Source: Tenacibaculum singaporense (GTDB taxonomy: Bacteria > Bacteroidota > Bacteroidia > Flavobacteriales > Flavobacteriaceae). Taken from it: DNA of 64,000 nt. Position numbers and translations under genes: made by a program. The notes under the pieces are model-generated. The model saw only the letters and a program-made list of their open reading frames with translations. It was not told the DNA's origin and made no database searches. Positions 28,547 through 37,803 of the stretch are shown here, in pieces. The stretch's first letter is position 1, and every line of letters begins with the position of its first letter. The stretch covers positions 3,043,001 through 3,107,000 of the forward strand of contig NZ_CP032548.1 in the NCBI RefSeq assembly GCF_003867015.1, in the 5' to 3' direction.

Positions 28547-28576
28547 AGTATAAGTTGAATTAATTCAACTTATACT
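28547..28576 (-). terminator. 30-nt perfect palindrome overlapping the rpsK stop
   Basis: AGTATAAGTTGAATT is immediately followed by its exact complement AATTCAACTTATACT: 15 bp, realistically 13 bp with a 4-nt loop. The rpsK TAA (28572-28570) lies in the 5' arm on the minus strand. TTTATTTAG follows. It is probably a terminator or processing stem, but the U run is imperfect. Confidence 0.65.
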
Positions 28577-28956
28577 CTTCTTCTTTTAGGTGGACGACAT
28601 CCGTTGTGAGGAATTGGAGTAACATCAATGATTTCTGTTACCTCGATACCTGAATTGTGGATAGATCTGATTGCAGACTCTCTACCGTTACCTGGTCCTT
28701 TAACGTACACTTTTACTTTACGTAAACCTGCTTCTTTAGCAACATTTGCACAATCTTCTGCTGCTAACTGAGCTGCGTAAGGAGTGTTCTTTTTAGAACC
28801 TCTGAAGCCCATTTTCCCTGCAGATGACCAAGAAATAACGTCACCTTTTTTGTTTGTTAAAGAAATAATAATATTGTTGAAAGATGCAGTTACGTGTGCT
28901 TCACCAACTGACTCTATTACAACTTTACGTTTTTTTGTTACTTTAGACTTTGCCAT
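28570..28956 (-). CDS. rpsK: 30S ribosomal protein S11
   Basis: S11 lies on the 30S platform next to the Shine-Dalgarno cleft. The 128-aa protein has the core [22 protein letters not shown] and the conserved end [16 protein letters not shown]. It is 33 nt after rpsM. The last codons lie within a 30-nt palindrome. Confidence 0.98.
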   Translation of the reverse strand: MAKSKVTKKRKVVIESVGEAHVTASFNNIIISLTNKKGDVISWSSAGKMGFRGSKKNTPYAAQLAAEDCANVAKEAGLRKVKVYVKGPGNGRESAIRSIHNSGIEVTEIIDVTPIPHNGCRPPKRRRV

Positions 28957-28989
28957 AATTCTTTACTATTAGTAAAAAATAATCAATGA

Positions 28990-29355
28990 TTATTTTTTCT
29001 TGTTAGCTACAGTTTTTCTCTTACCTTTTCTTGTACGAGAGTTATTCTTTGTTCTTTGTCCACGTAATGGTAAACCAAGTCTGTGACGAATACCTCTTTG
29101 ACATCCGATGTCCATTAAACGTTTAATGCTTAATTGAACTTCAGAACGTAACTCACCTTCAATAGTGTAAGTTCCAACTTGCTCACGAATTGCTGCAATT
29201 TGATCATCAGTCCAATCTTGAACTTTGATACTTTCATCTATATTAGCAGCAGCTAAAATCTCTTTAGCTCTACTTCTTCCTATACCAAAGATGTAAGTTA
29301 AAGCGATAACACCTCTTTTATTCTTTGGAATATCTATACCTGCGATTCTTGCCAT
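28990..29355 (-). CDS. rpsM: 30S ribosomal protein S13
   Basis: S13 is on the 30S head and forms subunit bridges with L5. The 121-aa protein starts [20 protein letters not shown] and has the signature [22 protein letters not shown]. It starts 2 nt after the rpmJ stop. Confidence 0.98.
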   Translation of the reverse strand: MARIAGIDIPKNKRGVIALTYIFGIGRSRAKEILAAANIDESIKVQDWTDDQIAAIREQVGTYTIEGELRSEVQLSIKRLMDIGCQRGIRHRLGLPLRGQRTKNNSRTRKGKRKTVANKKK

Positions 29356-29357
29356 AA

Positions 29358-29474
29358 CTACCCTTGTCTTTGTTTAAATCTAGGATTCTTTTTGTTAATT
29401 ACATATAATCTGCCTTTTCTGCGTACAATTTTGCAGTCGGCACTTCTTTTCTTTAATGATGCTCTTACTTTCAT
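29358..29474 (-). CDS. rpmJ: 50S ribosomal protein L36, zinc-free form
   Basis: This 38-aa gene runs from an ATG at 29474 to TAG at 29360-29358. It begins [20 protein letters not shown] and ends [12 protein letters not shown], the unmistakable L36 frame. Only one of the three cysteines and no histidine of the zinc-ribbon (C+) form remain, so this is a C- protein that does not need zinc. It lies between infA (12 nt) and rpsM (2 nt), the standard position. Confidence 0.95.
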   Translation of the reverse strand: MKVRASLKKRSADCKIVRRKGRLYVINKKNPRFKQRQG

Positions 29475-29486
29475 CAGTGTGTGTTT

Positions 29487-29702
29487 TTAATATCTGTAAG
29501 TAATTCTTGCCTTTGATAAATCATACGGGCTCATTTCTAACTTTACCTTATCTCCTGGTAATAGTTTAATATAATGCATACGCATTTTTCCTGAAATGTG
29601 AGCCGTAACAATATGTCCGTTCTCTAATTCTACTCGAAACATTGCATTTGATAATGCTTCTGTAATGGTTCCGTCTTGTTGAATTGCTGGTTGTTTAGCC
29701 AT
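29487..29702 (-). CDS. infA: translation initiation factor IF-1
   Basis: IF-1 binds the 30S A site during initiation. The 71-aa S1-like OB fold has the standard sequence landmarks [38 protein letters not shown] and [14 protein letters not shown]. One nt separates it from the secY stop, implying coupling. Confidence 0.98.
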   Translation of the reverse strand: MAKQPAIQQDGTITEALSNAMFRVELENGHIVTAHISGKMRMHYIKLLPGDKVKLEMSPYDLSKARITYRY

Positions 29703-29703
29703 A

Positions 29704-31026
29704 TTATTTTAATGATTTTCTGTTACTGTTACCTGTTTTCATTAAACCATCATAACGACTGTTTAATAAATACGAGTTTATTTGCTGAATAGTGTCTATT
29801 GCAACTCCTACCATAATGATTAATGATGTTCCTCCATAAAACATTGCCCAGTTTTGAGTAACTCCAAACTTTACAATGATTGCTGGTAAAATAGATAAAG
29901 CTGCTAAGAAGATAGATCCTGGTAATGTAATTTTCGACAATACTGAATCTAAGAAATTAGCTGTTTCTTCACCTGGTTTATAACCTGGAACAAAACCATT
30001 ACTTCTCTTTAAGTCTTCTGCCATTTTATTCGTTGGAATAGTAATAGCTGTATAAAAGTAACTAAAGACAATAATTAATAAAGCAAATATAACGTTATAC
30101 CATAAGCCGTTAATATCAGTTAAACTGTTTAATGCTGGATATTTTTGCCCCAATGCTATTGGTAAAAACATAATAGCCTGTGCAAAAATAATTGGCATTA
30201 CTCCAGCTGCATTCAATTTTAAAGGAATGTACTGTCTTGCGCCATCAACATCTTTAATGTTTGTAACTGCTGTACGACGTGCGTATTGAACGGCTACTTT
30301 ACGTACTGCTGTAACTAATAATACGGTTAACAAGATTACTACAAACCAAACTATTAATTCGATTAAAATCATCATAATTCCTCCAGCACCTGCAGTTTGC
30401 TTAGAAACTAATTCTTGAATAAATGCTGCTGGGAAGTTTGCGATAATACCAACGGTAATTAATAATGAAATTCCATTACCAACTCCTTTATCAGTAATAC
30501 GCTCTCCTAACCACATTGCAAAAATTGTTCCTGCACTTAAAAGAATGATAGATGATATCCAAAATGTTGCTCCTGTTACTAAGAATGCTTCTTGCGGTAA
30601 TCCCATTTGATTTTGGATTACTCCAATATAGGTTGGTGCTTGAAACAACGTAATAGCAATCGTAAGCCATCTTGTTATTTGCGTAATCTTCTTACGTCCA
30701 CTTTCTCCATCTTTTTGTAATTTCTGTAAATATGGTACCGCAATACCCATTAACTGAACCACAATTGATGCAGAAATATAAGGCATTATACCAAGTGCCA
30801 TTACTGACGCTCTAGCAAATGCCCCACCTGTAAATGCGTTTAATAAACCTAAAAGTCCACTGTCAGTACTGTCTTTTAATGCTGATAACTGAGTAGGATC
30901 AATTCCTGGTAATGGAACTGCTGCCATAAAACGGTAAACAGCGATTAAACCTAAGGTTAAAAGTAATTTTTCTTTTAACTCTTCAATCTTCCAAATGTCT
31001 TTTAAAGTATTTATAAAATTCATCAT
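29704..31026 (-). CDS. secY: protein translocase subunit SecY
   Basis: SecY is the pore of the Sec translocon in the inner membrane. The 440-aa protein has ten predicted membrane segments, the opening [22 protein letters not shown], the plug-region [10 protein letters not shown], the [24 protein letters not shown] loop, and the [17 protein letters not shown] cytosolic loop. It follows rplO by 9 nt, as in other spc operons. Confidence 0.98.
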   Translation of the reverse strand: MMNFINTLKDIWKIEELKEKLLLTLGLIAVYRFMAAVPLPGIDPTQLSALKDSTDSGLLGLLNAFTGGAFARASVMALGIMPYISASIVVQLMGIAVPYLQKLQKDGESGRKKITQITRWLTIAITLFQAPTYIGVIQNQMGLPQEAFLVTGATFWISSIILLSAGTIFAMWLGERITDKGVGNGISLLITVGIIANFPAAFIQELVSKQTAGAGGIMMILIELIVWFVVILLTVLLVTAVRKVAVQYARRTAVTNIKDVDGARQYIPLKLNAAGVMPIIFAQAIMFLPIALGQKYPALNSLTDINGLWYNVIFALLIIVFSYFYTAITIPTNKMAEDLKRSNGFVPGYKPGEETANFLDSVLSKITLPGSIFLAALSILPAIIVKFGVTQNWAMFYGGTSLIIMVGVAIDTIQQINSYLLNSRYDGLMKTGNSNRKSLK

Positions 31027-31035
31027 TTACAATTC

Positions 31036-31485
31036 TTATAATGTTACTGCTTCACCTCCTGCTGCTTCAATAGCCGCTTTAGCTGATGCTGTAAATTTAT
31101 GTACAGTTATATTTAATTTAGCTTTTAACTCTCCACCACCTAATATTTTAACTAAGTCGTTTTTACGAGCCAATCTGTTTTCTACTAAAACATCTAAATT
31201 AACTGTATCTGTTATCTTTCCGTTATCTACTAATGATTGTAACTTGTCTAAATTTACACCAACATATTCTTTACGATTAATGTTAGTGAAACCAAATTTA
31301 GGCACACGTCTTTGAAGTGGCATTTGTCCTCCTTCAAATCCTATTTTACGAGAATAACCAGAACGAGATTTAGCTCCTTTATGTCCTCTTGTAGAGGTAC
31401 CTCCGTGACCAGAACCTTCTCCACGAGCGATTCTTTTACCGCTTTTTGTAGACCCTGCTGCTGGTTTTAAGTTGTGTAAACTCAT
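31036..31485 (-). CDS. rplO: 50S ribosomal protein L15
   Basis: This 149-aa protein starts with the glycine- and arginine-rich extension typical of L15 (GSTKSGKRIARGEGSGHGGTS, then RKIGFEGGQMPLQRRVPKFGF). It enters late in 50S assembly. It lies 12 nt after rpmD. Confidence 0.98.
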   Translation of the reverse strand: MSLHNLKPAAGSTKSGKRIARGEGSGHGGTSTRGHKGAKSRSGYSRKIGFEGGQMPLQRRVPKFGFTNINRKEYVGVNLDKLQSLVDNGKITDTVNLDVLVENRLARKNDLVKILGGGELKAKLNITVHKFTASAKAAIEAAGGEAVTL

Positions 31486-31497
31486 CTTTATATTGTC

Positions 31498-31680
31498 TTA
31501 TTTAATTTCTTCAACAGAAACTAAGTGTGAAACTTTACTTACCATACCCAAAATTGTAGCTGATGCTTCATGTTCTACAGTTTGGTTCATTTTACGTAAA
31601 CCTAACGCCTCTAACGTTCTTTTTTGATTTTTAAGGCGACCGATTTGACTTTTTACTTGTGTAACTCTTATTTTACTCAT
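31498..31680 (-). CDS. rpmD: 50S ribosomal protein L30
   Basis: The small L30 protein, 60 aa, has the family core RVTQVKSQIGRLKNQKRTLEALGLRKMNQ. It is 11 nt after rpsE. Confidence 0.96.
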   Translation of the reverse strand: MSKIRVTQVKSQIGRLKNQKRTLEALGLRKMNQTVEHEASATILGMVSKVSHLVSVEEIK

Positions 31681-31691
31681 CGTCTTAAATT

Positions 31692-32213
31692 TTAACCGTT
31701 AAAAACTTTCTCTAAAGATATACCTCTTTGCTTAGCAATAGTAGCAGCACTACGTAATTGTAATAAAGCGTCAAAAGTTGCTTTTACTACGTTATGAGGG
31801 TTTGATGATCCTTGAGACTTTGATAATACGTCTTTAATACCTACAGCTTCTAATACTAAACGTACAGCACCCCCGGCAATAACCCCGGTACCGTGTGAAG
31901 CAGGCTTGATGAATACTTTTGCCCCACCAAATTTACCTTTTTGTTCGTGTGGTAATGTTCCGTCTAAAATAGGAATGCGTACTAAATTTTTCTTTGCATC
32001 TTCTACTGCTTTTGCAATTGCAGAAGAAACATCTTTAGATTTCCCTAATCCGTGACCTACAACTCCATTACCATCTCCAACTACTACGATTGCAGAGAAA
32101 CCAAATGCTCTACCTCCTTTAGTTACTTTGGTAACACGTTGTACACCTACTAATTTATCTACAAGCTCTAATCCGCTTGGTTTTACTCTTTCTACGTTTT
32201 TATATCCTAACAT
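31692..32213 (-). CDS. rpsE: 30S ribosomal protein S5
   Basis: S5 shapes the mRNA entry channel and accuracy centre. The 173-aa protein has the double-stranded-RNA-binding-like domain ([20 protein letters not shown]) and the loop [20 protein letters not shown]. It lies 11 nt after rplR. Confidence 0.98.
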   Translation of the reverse strand: MLGYKNVERVKPSGLELVDKLVGVQRVTKVTKGGRAFGFSAIVVVGDGNGVVGHGLGKSKDVSSAIAKAVEDAKKNLVRIPILDGTLPHEQKGKFGGAKVFIKPASHGTGVIAGGAVRLVLEAVGIKDVLSKSQGSSNPHNVVKATFDALLQLRSAATIAKQRGISLEKVFNG

Positions 32214-32224
32214 AATATAATTTC

Positions 32225-32575
32225 TTAAAATTTTAAACCAGCTTCTCTTGCAGCGTCTGCTAATACTTTAACTCTTCCGTGGTATAAATATCCGTTACGG
32301 TCAAAAGCAACAGTATCAACACCAGCCTTTACAGCTTTTTCAGCAATAGCTTTACCTACAGCTGTAGCCGCTTCTGCTTTAGAACTAGATGTAATTTCTT
32401 TATCCCTTGATGATGCAGATGCTAATGTAACACCAGCAACGTCATCGATTAACTGAGCATAGATTTCTTTGTTACTTCTAAAAACTGATAACCTTGGTTT
32501 TTCAGCTGTACCTGTAACAATCTTTCTAATTCTATGCTTAATTCGTTGTCTTCTTTCAAGCTTTGATAATGCCAT
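32225..32575 (-). CDS. rplR: 50S ribosomal protein L18
   Basis: L18 binds 5S rRNA with L5. The 116-aa protein has [20 protein letters not shown] and the terminal [26 protein letters not shown]. It is 18 nt after rplF. Confidence 0.98.
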   Translation of the reverse strand: MALSKLERRQRIKHRIRKIVTGTAEKPRLSVFRSNKEIYAQLIDDVAGVTLASASSRDKEITSSSKAEAATAVGKAIAEKAVKAGVDTVAFDRNGYLYHGRVKVLADAAREAGLKF

Positions 32576-32593
32576 AATAATTTCTCTTATTTA

Positions 32594-33139
32594 TTATGCA
32601 GATTTACCTGCTTTTCTTCTTAATACTTCTCCTACAAACTTAATTCCTTTTCCTTTGTAAGGTTCTGGCTTACGGAATGAACGAATTTTTGCTGCAACTT
32701 GACCAACTAATTGCTTGTCATGTGAAGTTAATTTTACGATTGGGTTCTTACCTTTTTCAGATACTGTTTCAACCTTAACTTCTGGAGCTAAATCTATTAC
32801 AATATTGTGAGAGAAACCTAAGGCTAAGTCTAATTTTTGTCCTTGGTTAGATGCTCTATAACCAACACCTACTAACTCTAACTCTTTAGTAAATCCTTTG
32901 CTAACACCTTCAACCATGTTATTGATTAAAGCACGGTATAAACCATGTGCTGCTCTATGATCTTTACTTTCTGATGGTCTTTCTAAAGTAATGGTACCAT
33001 CTTCAACTTTTACAGTAATATCAGACTTAATTTCTTGAGTTAATTCTCCTAATTTTCCTTTTACTGTAACCACATTTCCGTCTACTTTTACTTCAACACC
33101 TTGTGGCAATGCGATTGGATTCTTTCCTATTCTACTCAT
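32594..33139 (-). CDS. rplF: 50S ribosomal protein L6
   Basis: L6 lies near the factor-binding site of the 50S. The 181-aa protein has two L6 domains and ends with the signature PEPYKGKGIKFVGEVLRRKAGKSA. It is 15 nt after rpsH. Confidence 0.98.
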   Translation of the reverse strand: MSRIGKNPIALPQGVEVKVDGNVVTVKGKLGELTQEIKSDITVKVEDGTITLERPSESKDHRAAHGLYRALINNMVEGVSKGFTKELELVGVGYRASNQGQKLDLALGFSHNIVIDLAPEVKVETVSEKGKNPIVKLTSHDKQLVGQVAAKIRSFRKPEPYKGKGIKFVGEVLRRKAGKSA

Positions 33140-33154
33140 CTTACAAAATGTTTT

Positions 33155-33553
33155 TTAGTAAACGTAACATAATACTTCACCACCAACGTTCTCTTGTCTT
33201 GCTTTTTTGTTTGTCATTACACCTTTTGATGTAGAAACAATAGCAATACCTAATCCGTTCAATACTCTTGGCATTTCTTTAGCGCCAACGTATCTACGTA
33301 AACCTGGTGTTGAAATTCTTTGAATCTTTCTGATTACTGATTCTTTCGTATCACGATCGTATTTCAAAGCTATCTTGATTGTTCCTTGAACCTTATCGTC
33401 ATTGAACTGATAACTTAAAATGTAACCTTGATCGAACAAAATCTTCGTCATTTCCTTCTTCAACTTTGAAGCAGGAACTTCAACTACTCTGTGATTTGCT
33501 GCAATAGCATTTCTCACTCGAGTAAGAAAATCCGCGATTGGATCTGTATACAT
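33155..33553 (-). CDS. rpsH: 30S ribosomal protein S8
   Basis: S8 binds helix 21 of 16S rRNA and, in E. coli, represses the spc operon by binding a mimic in its mRNA. The 132-aa protein has the standard opening DPIADFLTRVRNA and carboxy-terminal STSKGVMTNKKARQENVGGEVLCYVY. Here it is the first gene of its transcript, preceded by a well-formed promoter and a leader of about 170 nt. Autogenous control by S8 is plausible but unproven. Confidence 0.98.
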   Translation of the reverse strand: MYTDPIADFLTRVRNAIAANHRVVEVPASKLKKEMTKILFDQGYILSYQFNDDKVQGTIKIALKYDRDTKESVIRKIQRISTPGLRRYVGAKEMPRVLNGLGIAIVSTSKGVMTNKKARQENVGGEVLCYVY

Positions 33554-33601
33554 AGTTAATTAATTTTCGGTTTTGGTTTTTAGCATTATTATCTTATCAA
33601 C

Positions 33602-33691
33602 GTAAATACTAAACCTGAAACCAGTTAATACTTATTTAATTGTTTTTTGAGTAAAATCTCGTAGGCATTATACCATTTTATTAGTATTTAC
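33602..33691 (-). promoter_or_regulatory. structured leader of the rpsH transcript
   Basis: An 11-bp perfect inverted repeat, GTAAATACTAA and TTAGTATTTAC (33691-33681 and 33612-33602 on the minus strand), encloses 68 nt within the leader and would bring the promoter-proximal and start-proximal parts together. It is a candidate regulatory RNA domain. Confidence 0.45.
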
Positions 33692-33726
33692 TTACAAGGC
33701 ATAATTTACCCTATAAAAACAGAGTG

Positions 33727-33756
33727 CAAATATACATAAACTTTTTGAAAATCAAA
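33727..33756 (-). promoter_or_regulatory. rpsH operon promoter inside the ribosomal cluster
   Basis: TTTG (33756-33753), an 18-nt spacer and TATATTTG (33734-33727) give an ideal Bacteroidota promoter, continuing TATATTTGCAC. It lies in the 371-nt gap 33554-33924, which contains no gene; the rest of that gap is the rpsN terminator and the rpsH leader. Confidence 0.82.
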
Positions 33757-33864
33757 CCTTTTTGATGATTATCATTTTTAGTATCAAAATATTACGTCTT
33801 TGTAAGTATATTTTAATTTAAAAATGAAGCTTAAGTATGTGTTAATTACAACTTTTTATTAAGC

Positions 33865-33902
33865 ACAAAAAGGCGTACAACTTTGTTTAGTTATACACCT
33901 TT
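33865..33902 (-). terminator. terminator after rpsN
   Basis: In the minus-strand RNA AAAGGTGTATAACT pairs with AGTTGTACGCCTTT (33902-33889 with 33882-33869): 14 bp including two G-U pairs, loop AAACAA, followed by TTTTGTGCTT. The G-U pairs exist only in the minus orientation. It lies 23 nt past the rpsN stop. Confidence 0.8.
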
Positions 33903-33924
33903 ATTTTGTATTTAAAGAGCTATT

Positions 33925-34194
33925 TTACCAGCTTGCTTTCTTTACTCCTGGAATTAATCCTTGGTTAGCCATTTCACGGAAAGTAACACGTGAAATTCCG
34001 AACTGACGCATATATCCTTTTGGACGTCCAGTTAGTTTACAACGATTGTGCATTCTAATTGGTGATGCGTTTTTTGGTAACTTTTGTAAAGCTTCATAGT
34101 CTCCAGCTTCTTTTAAAGCTTTTCTCTTTTCAGCATACTTAGCAACCATTTTAGCTCTTTTGCGCTCACGCGCTTTCATTGATTCTTTAGCCAT
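33925..34194 (-). CDS. rpsN: 30S ribosomal protein S14, zinc-free form
   Basis: S14 is on the 30S head. The 89-aa protein is the long form without any CxxC zinc motif; [21 protein letters not shown] is the conserved core. It is the last gene of the rplC-rpsN transcript, 4 nt after rplE and followed by a terminator. Confidence 0.98.
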   Translation of the reverse strand: MAKESMKARERKRAKMVAKYAEKRKALKEAGDYEALQKLPKNASPIRMHNRCKLTGRPKGYMRQFGISRVTFREMANQGLIPGVKKASW

Positions 34195-34198
34195 CTTA

Positions 34199-34750
34199 TT
34201 AATTCTTTTTAAATGGTAATCCTAATTCTCCTAATAATGATTTAGCTTCCTTATCAGTGTTTGCAGATGTTACAAAAGTAATATCCATACCACTAATTTT
34301 TTTCACTTGATCAATATTAATCTCTGGGTAGATGATTTGTTCAGTAATCCCTAAATTGTAGTTACCTCTACCATCAAAACCATTTGCTTTGATACCGTTA
34401 AAGTCTCTTACACGTGGTAAAGAAGCTGTAACTAATCTATCTAAAAATTCGTACATTTTGTCTCCTCTTAACGTAACTTTTGCTCCAATAGGCATTCCTT
34501 TACGTAATTTGAAGTTTGCAACGTCTTTCTTAGAAATTGTAGGTACTGCTTTTTGACCAGTAATAGTAGTTAACTCATCAATAGCGTATTCTATTAATTT
34601 CTTATCTGCTATAGCAGCTCCAACACCTTTACTTACAACGATTTTTTGTAATTTAGGCACTTGCATTACATTGCTATAACCAAATTCATCAGTAAGAGCT
34701 TTGATAACTCTGCTCTTGTACTCTTCTCTTAATCTTGGTACGTAACTCAT
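34199..34750 (-). CDS. rplE: 50S ribosomal protein L5
   Basis: L5 binds 5S rRNA and contacts S13. The 183-aa protein carries [29 protein letters not shown] and the carboxy-terminal [19 protein letters not shown]. It starts 2 nt after rplX. Confidence 0.98.
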   Translation of the reverse strand: MSYVPRLREEYKSRVIKALTDEFGYSNVMQVPKLQKIVVSKGVGAAIADKKLIEYAIDELTTITGQKAVPTISKKDVANFKLRKGMPIGAKVTLRGDKMYEFLDRLVTASLPRVRDFNGIKANGFDGRGNYNLGITEQIIYPEINIDQVKKISGMDITFVTSANTDKEAKSLLGELGLPFKKN

Positions 34751-34752
34751 TG

Positions 34753-35061
34753 TTATATTGCTTTATCTGATTTTTTTGACACTCTTACTTTCTTATCTCC
34801 TTCTACTTTATATCCAACTCTTACAGCTTCACCATTTTCAGTTAAAGCTACGTTTGATATGTGTAATGGAGCTTCTTTTTTTACAATTCCACCTTGAGGA
34901 TTAGCGGCACTTGGCTTAGTGTGTTTAGACACCATGTTTACACCTTCTACTACTACTCTATCCTTATCTTTAAGAATTTGTAAAACTTTTCCTTCAGATC
35001 CTTTGTGATCTCCTGCTATAACTTTAACAGTATCTCCTGATTTAATTTTAAATTTTTTCAT
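34753..35061 (-). CDS. rplX: 50S ribosomal protein L24
   Basis: L24 is an assembly initiator with a KOW motif ([20 protein letters not shown]). The 102-aa length is normal. It is 14 nt after rplN. Confidence 0.98.
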   Translation of the reverse strand: MKKFKIKSGDTVKVIAGDHKGSEGKVLQILKDKDRVVVEGVNMVSKHTKPSAANPQGGIVKKEAPLHISNVALTENGEAVRVGYKVEGDKKVRVSKKSDKAI

Positions 35062-35075
35062 TTTAAAATCTGATT

Positions 35076-35444
35076 TTATAACACCTCAGGTGCTAATGAT
35101 ACTATTTTCATAAATTGTTTCTCACGTAATTCACGAGCCACAGGTCCGAATACACGAGTACCTCTCATTTCCTCTGAAGGATTTAAAAGTACACAAGCAT
35201 TATCATCAAATCTGATATATGATCCGTCTTTACGTCTAACTTCTTTCTTAGTACGAACAACAACTGCACGAGATACTTGACCTTTCTTTACAGTTCCGTT
35301 TGGAGTTGCAGATTTTACTGAAACTACAATTTTATCTCCAACACTAGCGTAACGCTTTTTTGTTCCTCCTAAAACTCTAATCACTAAAACTTCTTTTGCT
35401 CCAGTGTTATCTGCGACTTTTAATCTTGATTCTGTCTGTAACAT
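35076..35444 (-). CDS. rplN: 50S ribosomal protein L14
   Basis: The 122-aa L14 protein has the signature [21 protein letters not shown] and terminal [26 protein letters not shown]14 forms an intersubunit bridge. It is 1 nt after rpsQ. Confidence 0.98.
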   Translation of the reverse strand: MLQTESRLKVADNTGAKEVLVIRVLGGTKKRYASVGDKIVVSVKSATPNGTVKKGQVSRAVVVRTKKEVRRKDGSYIRFDDNACVLLNPSEEMRGTRVFGPVARELREKQFMKIVSLAPEVL

Positions 35445-35445
35445 A

Positions 35446-35703
35446 TTATTTAGCTCTTTCTAGGATTTCTACTAATCTCCAACGCTTAGATTTACTCATA
35501 GGACGTGTTTCCATGATCCTTACAGTATCACCTTCGTTGCAATCGTTATTCTCGTCATGTGCAACGTACTTCTTAGTCTTCAATACGAACTTTCCGTACA
35601 TTGGGTGCTTTACTCTTTTTACCTCGCTAACTACGATAGATTTCTCCATTTTGTTGCTAGATACTACACCGATTCTCTCTTTTCTAAGATTTCTTTTTTC
35701 CAT
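35446..35703 (-). CDS. rpsQ: 30S ribosomal protein S17
   Basis: S17 is an OB-fold primary binder of 16S rRNA. The 85-aa protein has [19 protein letters not shown] and the ending [23 protein letters not shown]. It is 18 nt after rpmC. Confidence 0.98.
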   Translation of the reverse strand: MEKRNLRKERIGVVSSNKMEKSIVVSEVKRVKHPMYGKFVLKTKKYVAHDENNDCNEGDTVRIMETRPMSKSKRWRLVEILERAK

Positions 35704-35721
35704 CTTTAAAACTGACTAGAA

Positions 35722-35913
35722 TTATTGTAATTCTCTTTTAGTTAACTCTGTAGCAATTCTTGCTACAGTTTTTCTTAAGCTACGTAACTCTAATGGGTTT
35801 TCCAATGGAGTTATGGCGTGAGCCATCTTAAGATCAGTATAATTTTTCTTCAACGCCCCTAGCTTTTCTTGTAAGTCAGCTGTTGATAATTCTTTAATTT
35901 CTGATTGTTTCAT
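35722..35913 (-). CDS. rpmC: 50S ribosomal protein L29
   Basis: L29 is a helical-hairpin protein near the exit tunnel where trigger factor and SRP dock. The 63-aa protein has EIKELSTADLQEKLGALKK and NPLELRSLRKTVARI. It is 12 nt after rplP. Confidence 0.97.
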   Translation of the reverse strand: MKQSEIKELSTADLQEKLGALKKNYTDLKMAHAITPLENPLELRSLRKTVARIATELTKRELQ

Positions 35914-35925
35914 GATCTAATAGAA

Positions 35926-36357
35926 TTAAGCGTTATAATCAAAATCTCTTGCTATTACAAACTTCGTTTTTACAGGAAGTTTTTGCGCTGCTAAACGTAA
36001 AGCTTCTTTTGCTACTTCCATTGGTACTCCACCAATTTCGAACAAAATTCTACCTGGTTTTACAACTGCTACAAAGTGATCTGGTGCACCTTTACCTTTA
36101 CCCATACGTACCTCTAACGGTTTCTTTGTTATTGGTTTGTCTGGGAAAATTTTAATCCAAAGTTGCCCCTCTCTTTTCATATAACGAGTTGCCGCAATAC
36201 GAGCTGCCTCAATTTGACGAGAGGTAAGTAAGTTCTGGTCTAATGATTTGATACCAAACATTCCGTTAGAAAGTTGAGTACCTCTACCAGAGTTACCTTT
36301 CATATTTCCTTTCGCCTTCTGTACCTTACGGTATTTTACTCTTTTTGGCTGTAACAT
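35926..36357 (-). CDS. rplP: 50S ribosomal protein L16
   Basis: The 143-aa L16 protein organises the A site region of the 50S. Visible signatures are [35 protein letters not shown] and [19 protein letters not shown]. It is 19 nt after rpsC. Confidence 0.98.
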   Translation of the reverse strand: MLQPKRVKYRKVQKAKGNMKGNSGRGTQLSNGMFGIKSLDQNLLTSRQIEAARIAATRYMKREGQLWIKIFPDKPITKKPLEVRMGKGKGAPDHFVAVVKPGRILFEIGGVPMEVAKEALRLAAQKLPVKTKFVIARDFDYNA

Positions 36358-36376
36358 TGTTAATTTCTTTTAAAAA

Positions 36377-37093
36377 TTATTTTCTTCTGCGAGGTTGACG
36401 TTTACCACCACCTTTGTTTCCACTACCTTTTTGCTTAGATAGTCCAACTAATGGAGATAATTCACGTTTTCCATAAACCTCACCTTTCATAATCCATACT
36501 TTCACACCGATTCTTCCGTATGTAGTATGTGATTCAACAAGTGCATAATCGATGTCTGCTCTGAAGGTAGAAAGAGGAATTCTTCCTTCTTTGTAATGCT
36601 CAGAACGTGCCATTTCAGCTCCGTTTAAACGACCTGATAATTGAACTTTAATTCCTTCAGCATTCATTCTCATTGCAGCAGCAATTGCCATTTTAGTAGC
36701 TCGCTTGTAAGAAATTCTATTTTCAATTTGACGTGCGATACTAGCAGCAACTAATTTTGCATCTAATTCTGGACGCTTGATTTCGAAAATATTAATTTGA
36801 ACTTCTTTACCAGTAATTTTCTTAAGCTCTTCTTTTAACTTGTCTACCTCTTGACCTCCTTTACCAATAATGATACCTGGACGTGCAGTAGTGATAGTAA
36901 CGGTTACAAGTTTTAAAGTACGCTCAATAATAACTCTTGATACACTTGCCTTAGATAATCTAGCATATAAATACTTTCTTATCTTATCATCTTCAGCAAT
37001 CTTATCTCCGTAGTCATTTCCACCATACCAGTTAGATTCCCATCCTCTGATAATTCCTAAACGATTTCCTATTGGATTTGTCTTTTGTCCCAT
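36377..37093 (-). CDS. rpsC: 30S ribosomal protein S3
   Basis: S3 forms part of the mRNA entry tunnel. The 238-aa protein has a type II KH domain ([19 protein letters not shown]) and the S3 carboxy-terminal domain ([19 protein letters not shown]), with a basic [11 protein letters not shown] tail. It is 11 nt after rplV. Confidence 0.98.
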   Translation of the reverse strand: MGQKTNPIGNRLGIIRGWESNWYGGNDYGDKIAEDDKIRKYLYARLSKASVSRVIIERTLKLVTVTITTARPGIIIGKGGQEVDKLKEELKKITGKEVQINIFEIKRPELDAKLVAASIARQIENRISYKRATKMAIAAAMRMNAEGIKVQLSGRLNGAEMARSEHYKEGRIPLSTFRADIDYALVESHTTYGRIGVKVWIMKGEVYGKRELSPLVGLSKQKGSGNKGGGKRQPRRRK

Positions 37094-37104
37094 TTCTACT
37101 TTGA

Positions 37105-37509
37105 TTAATTACTGTTATTTTTAGTTCCTAACTCTAAAGTTACGTGATTAGAACGCTTACGAATTCTGTGTGCACGACCTTGTGGAGCTGGTCTTAACCT
37201 TTTTAACATACCTGCGCTATCAACACAAATTGATTTTACGTATAATCCAGCATCTTCAATGCTTGCATCTTCATTTTTAGCTTGCCAGTTAGCAATAGCT
37301 GATAATAATAACTTTTCTAAGTTACGTGATGCTTCTTTTGGACTGAACTTTAAGATTTGTAAAGCTTTTTCAACTTCTACTCCTCTTACTAAATCTGCTA
37401 CCAAGCGCATTTTTCTTGGTGATGTAGGACAATTAGTTAATTTAGCGAAAGCTCTAGACTTTCTAGCTTCTTTTAACTGTGTTGCCATGTTATGTTTACG
37501 ACTTCCCAT
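37105..37509 (-). CDS. rplV: 50S ribosomal protein L22
   Basis: L22 lines the exit tunnel. The 134-aa protein has [22 protein letters not shown] and the tunnel hairpin [22 protein letters not shown], where macrolide-resistance mutations occur in other species. A second in-frame ATG 7 codons downstream is a possible alternative start. It is 9 nt after rpsS. Confidence 0.97.
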   Translation of the reverse strand: MGSRKHNMATQLKEARKSRAFAKLTNCPTSPRKMRLVADLVRGVEVEKALQILKFSPKEASRNLEKLLLSAIANWQAKNEDASIEDAGLYVKSICVDSAGMLKRLRPAPQGRAHRIRKRSNHVTLELGTKNNSN

Positions 37510-37518
37510 AATTTCCTA

Positions 37519-37797
37519 CTATTTTTTACCTTTATTTTTTGCACCAGCATGTCCTCTAAATGAGCGTGTTGGTGAAAATTCGCCTAATTTATGACCTACC
37601 ATGTTTTCAGTAACGTAAACTGGTACAAACTGACGTCCGTTGTGAACTGCAATTGTTTGCCCTACGAAATCAGGAGTAATCATACTTGCTCTAGACCAAG
37701 TTTTGATAACTGACTTACTACCTGCTTCTACGTTAGCTAACACTTTTTTCTCTAACTTATAGTGAACGTAAGGTCCTTTTTTTAATGATCTTGCCAT
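37519..37797 (-). CDS. rpsS: 30S ribosomal protein S19
   Basis: S19 is on the 30S head and pairs with S13. The 92-aa protein starts [19 protein letters not shown] and has [18 protein letters not shown]. It is 6 nt after rplB. Confidence 0.98.
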   Translation of the reverse strand: MARSLKKGPYVHYKLEKKVLANVEAGSKSVIKTWSRASMITPDFVGQTIAVHNGRQFVPVYVTENMVGHKLGEFSPTRSFRGHAGAKNKGKK

Positions 37798-37803
37798 GGT
37801 TTA

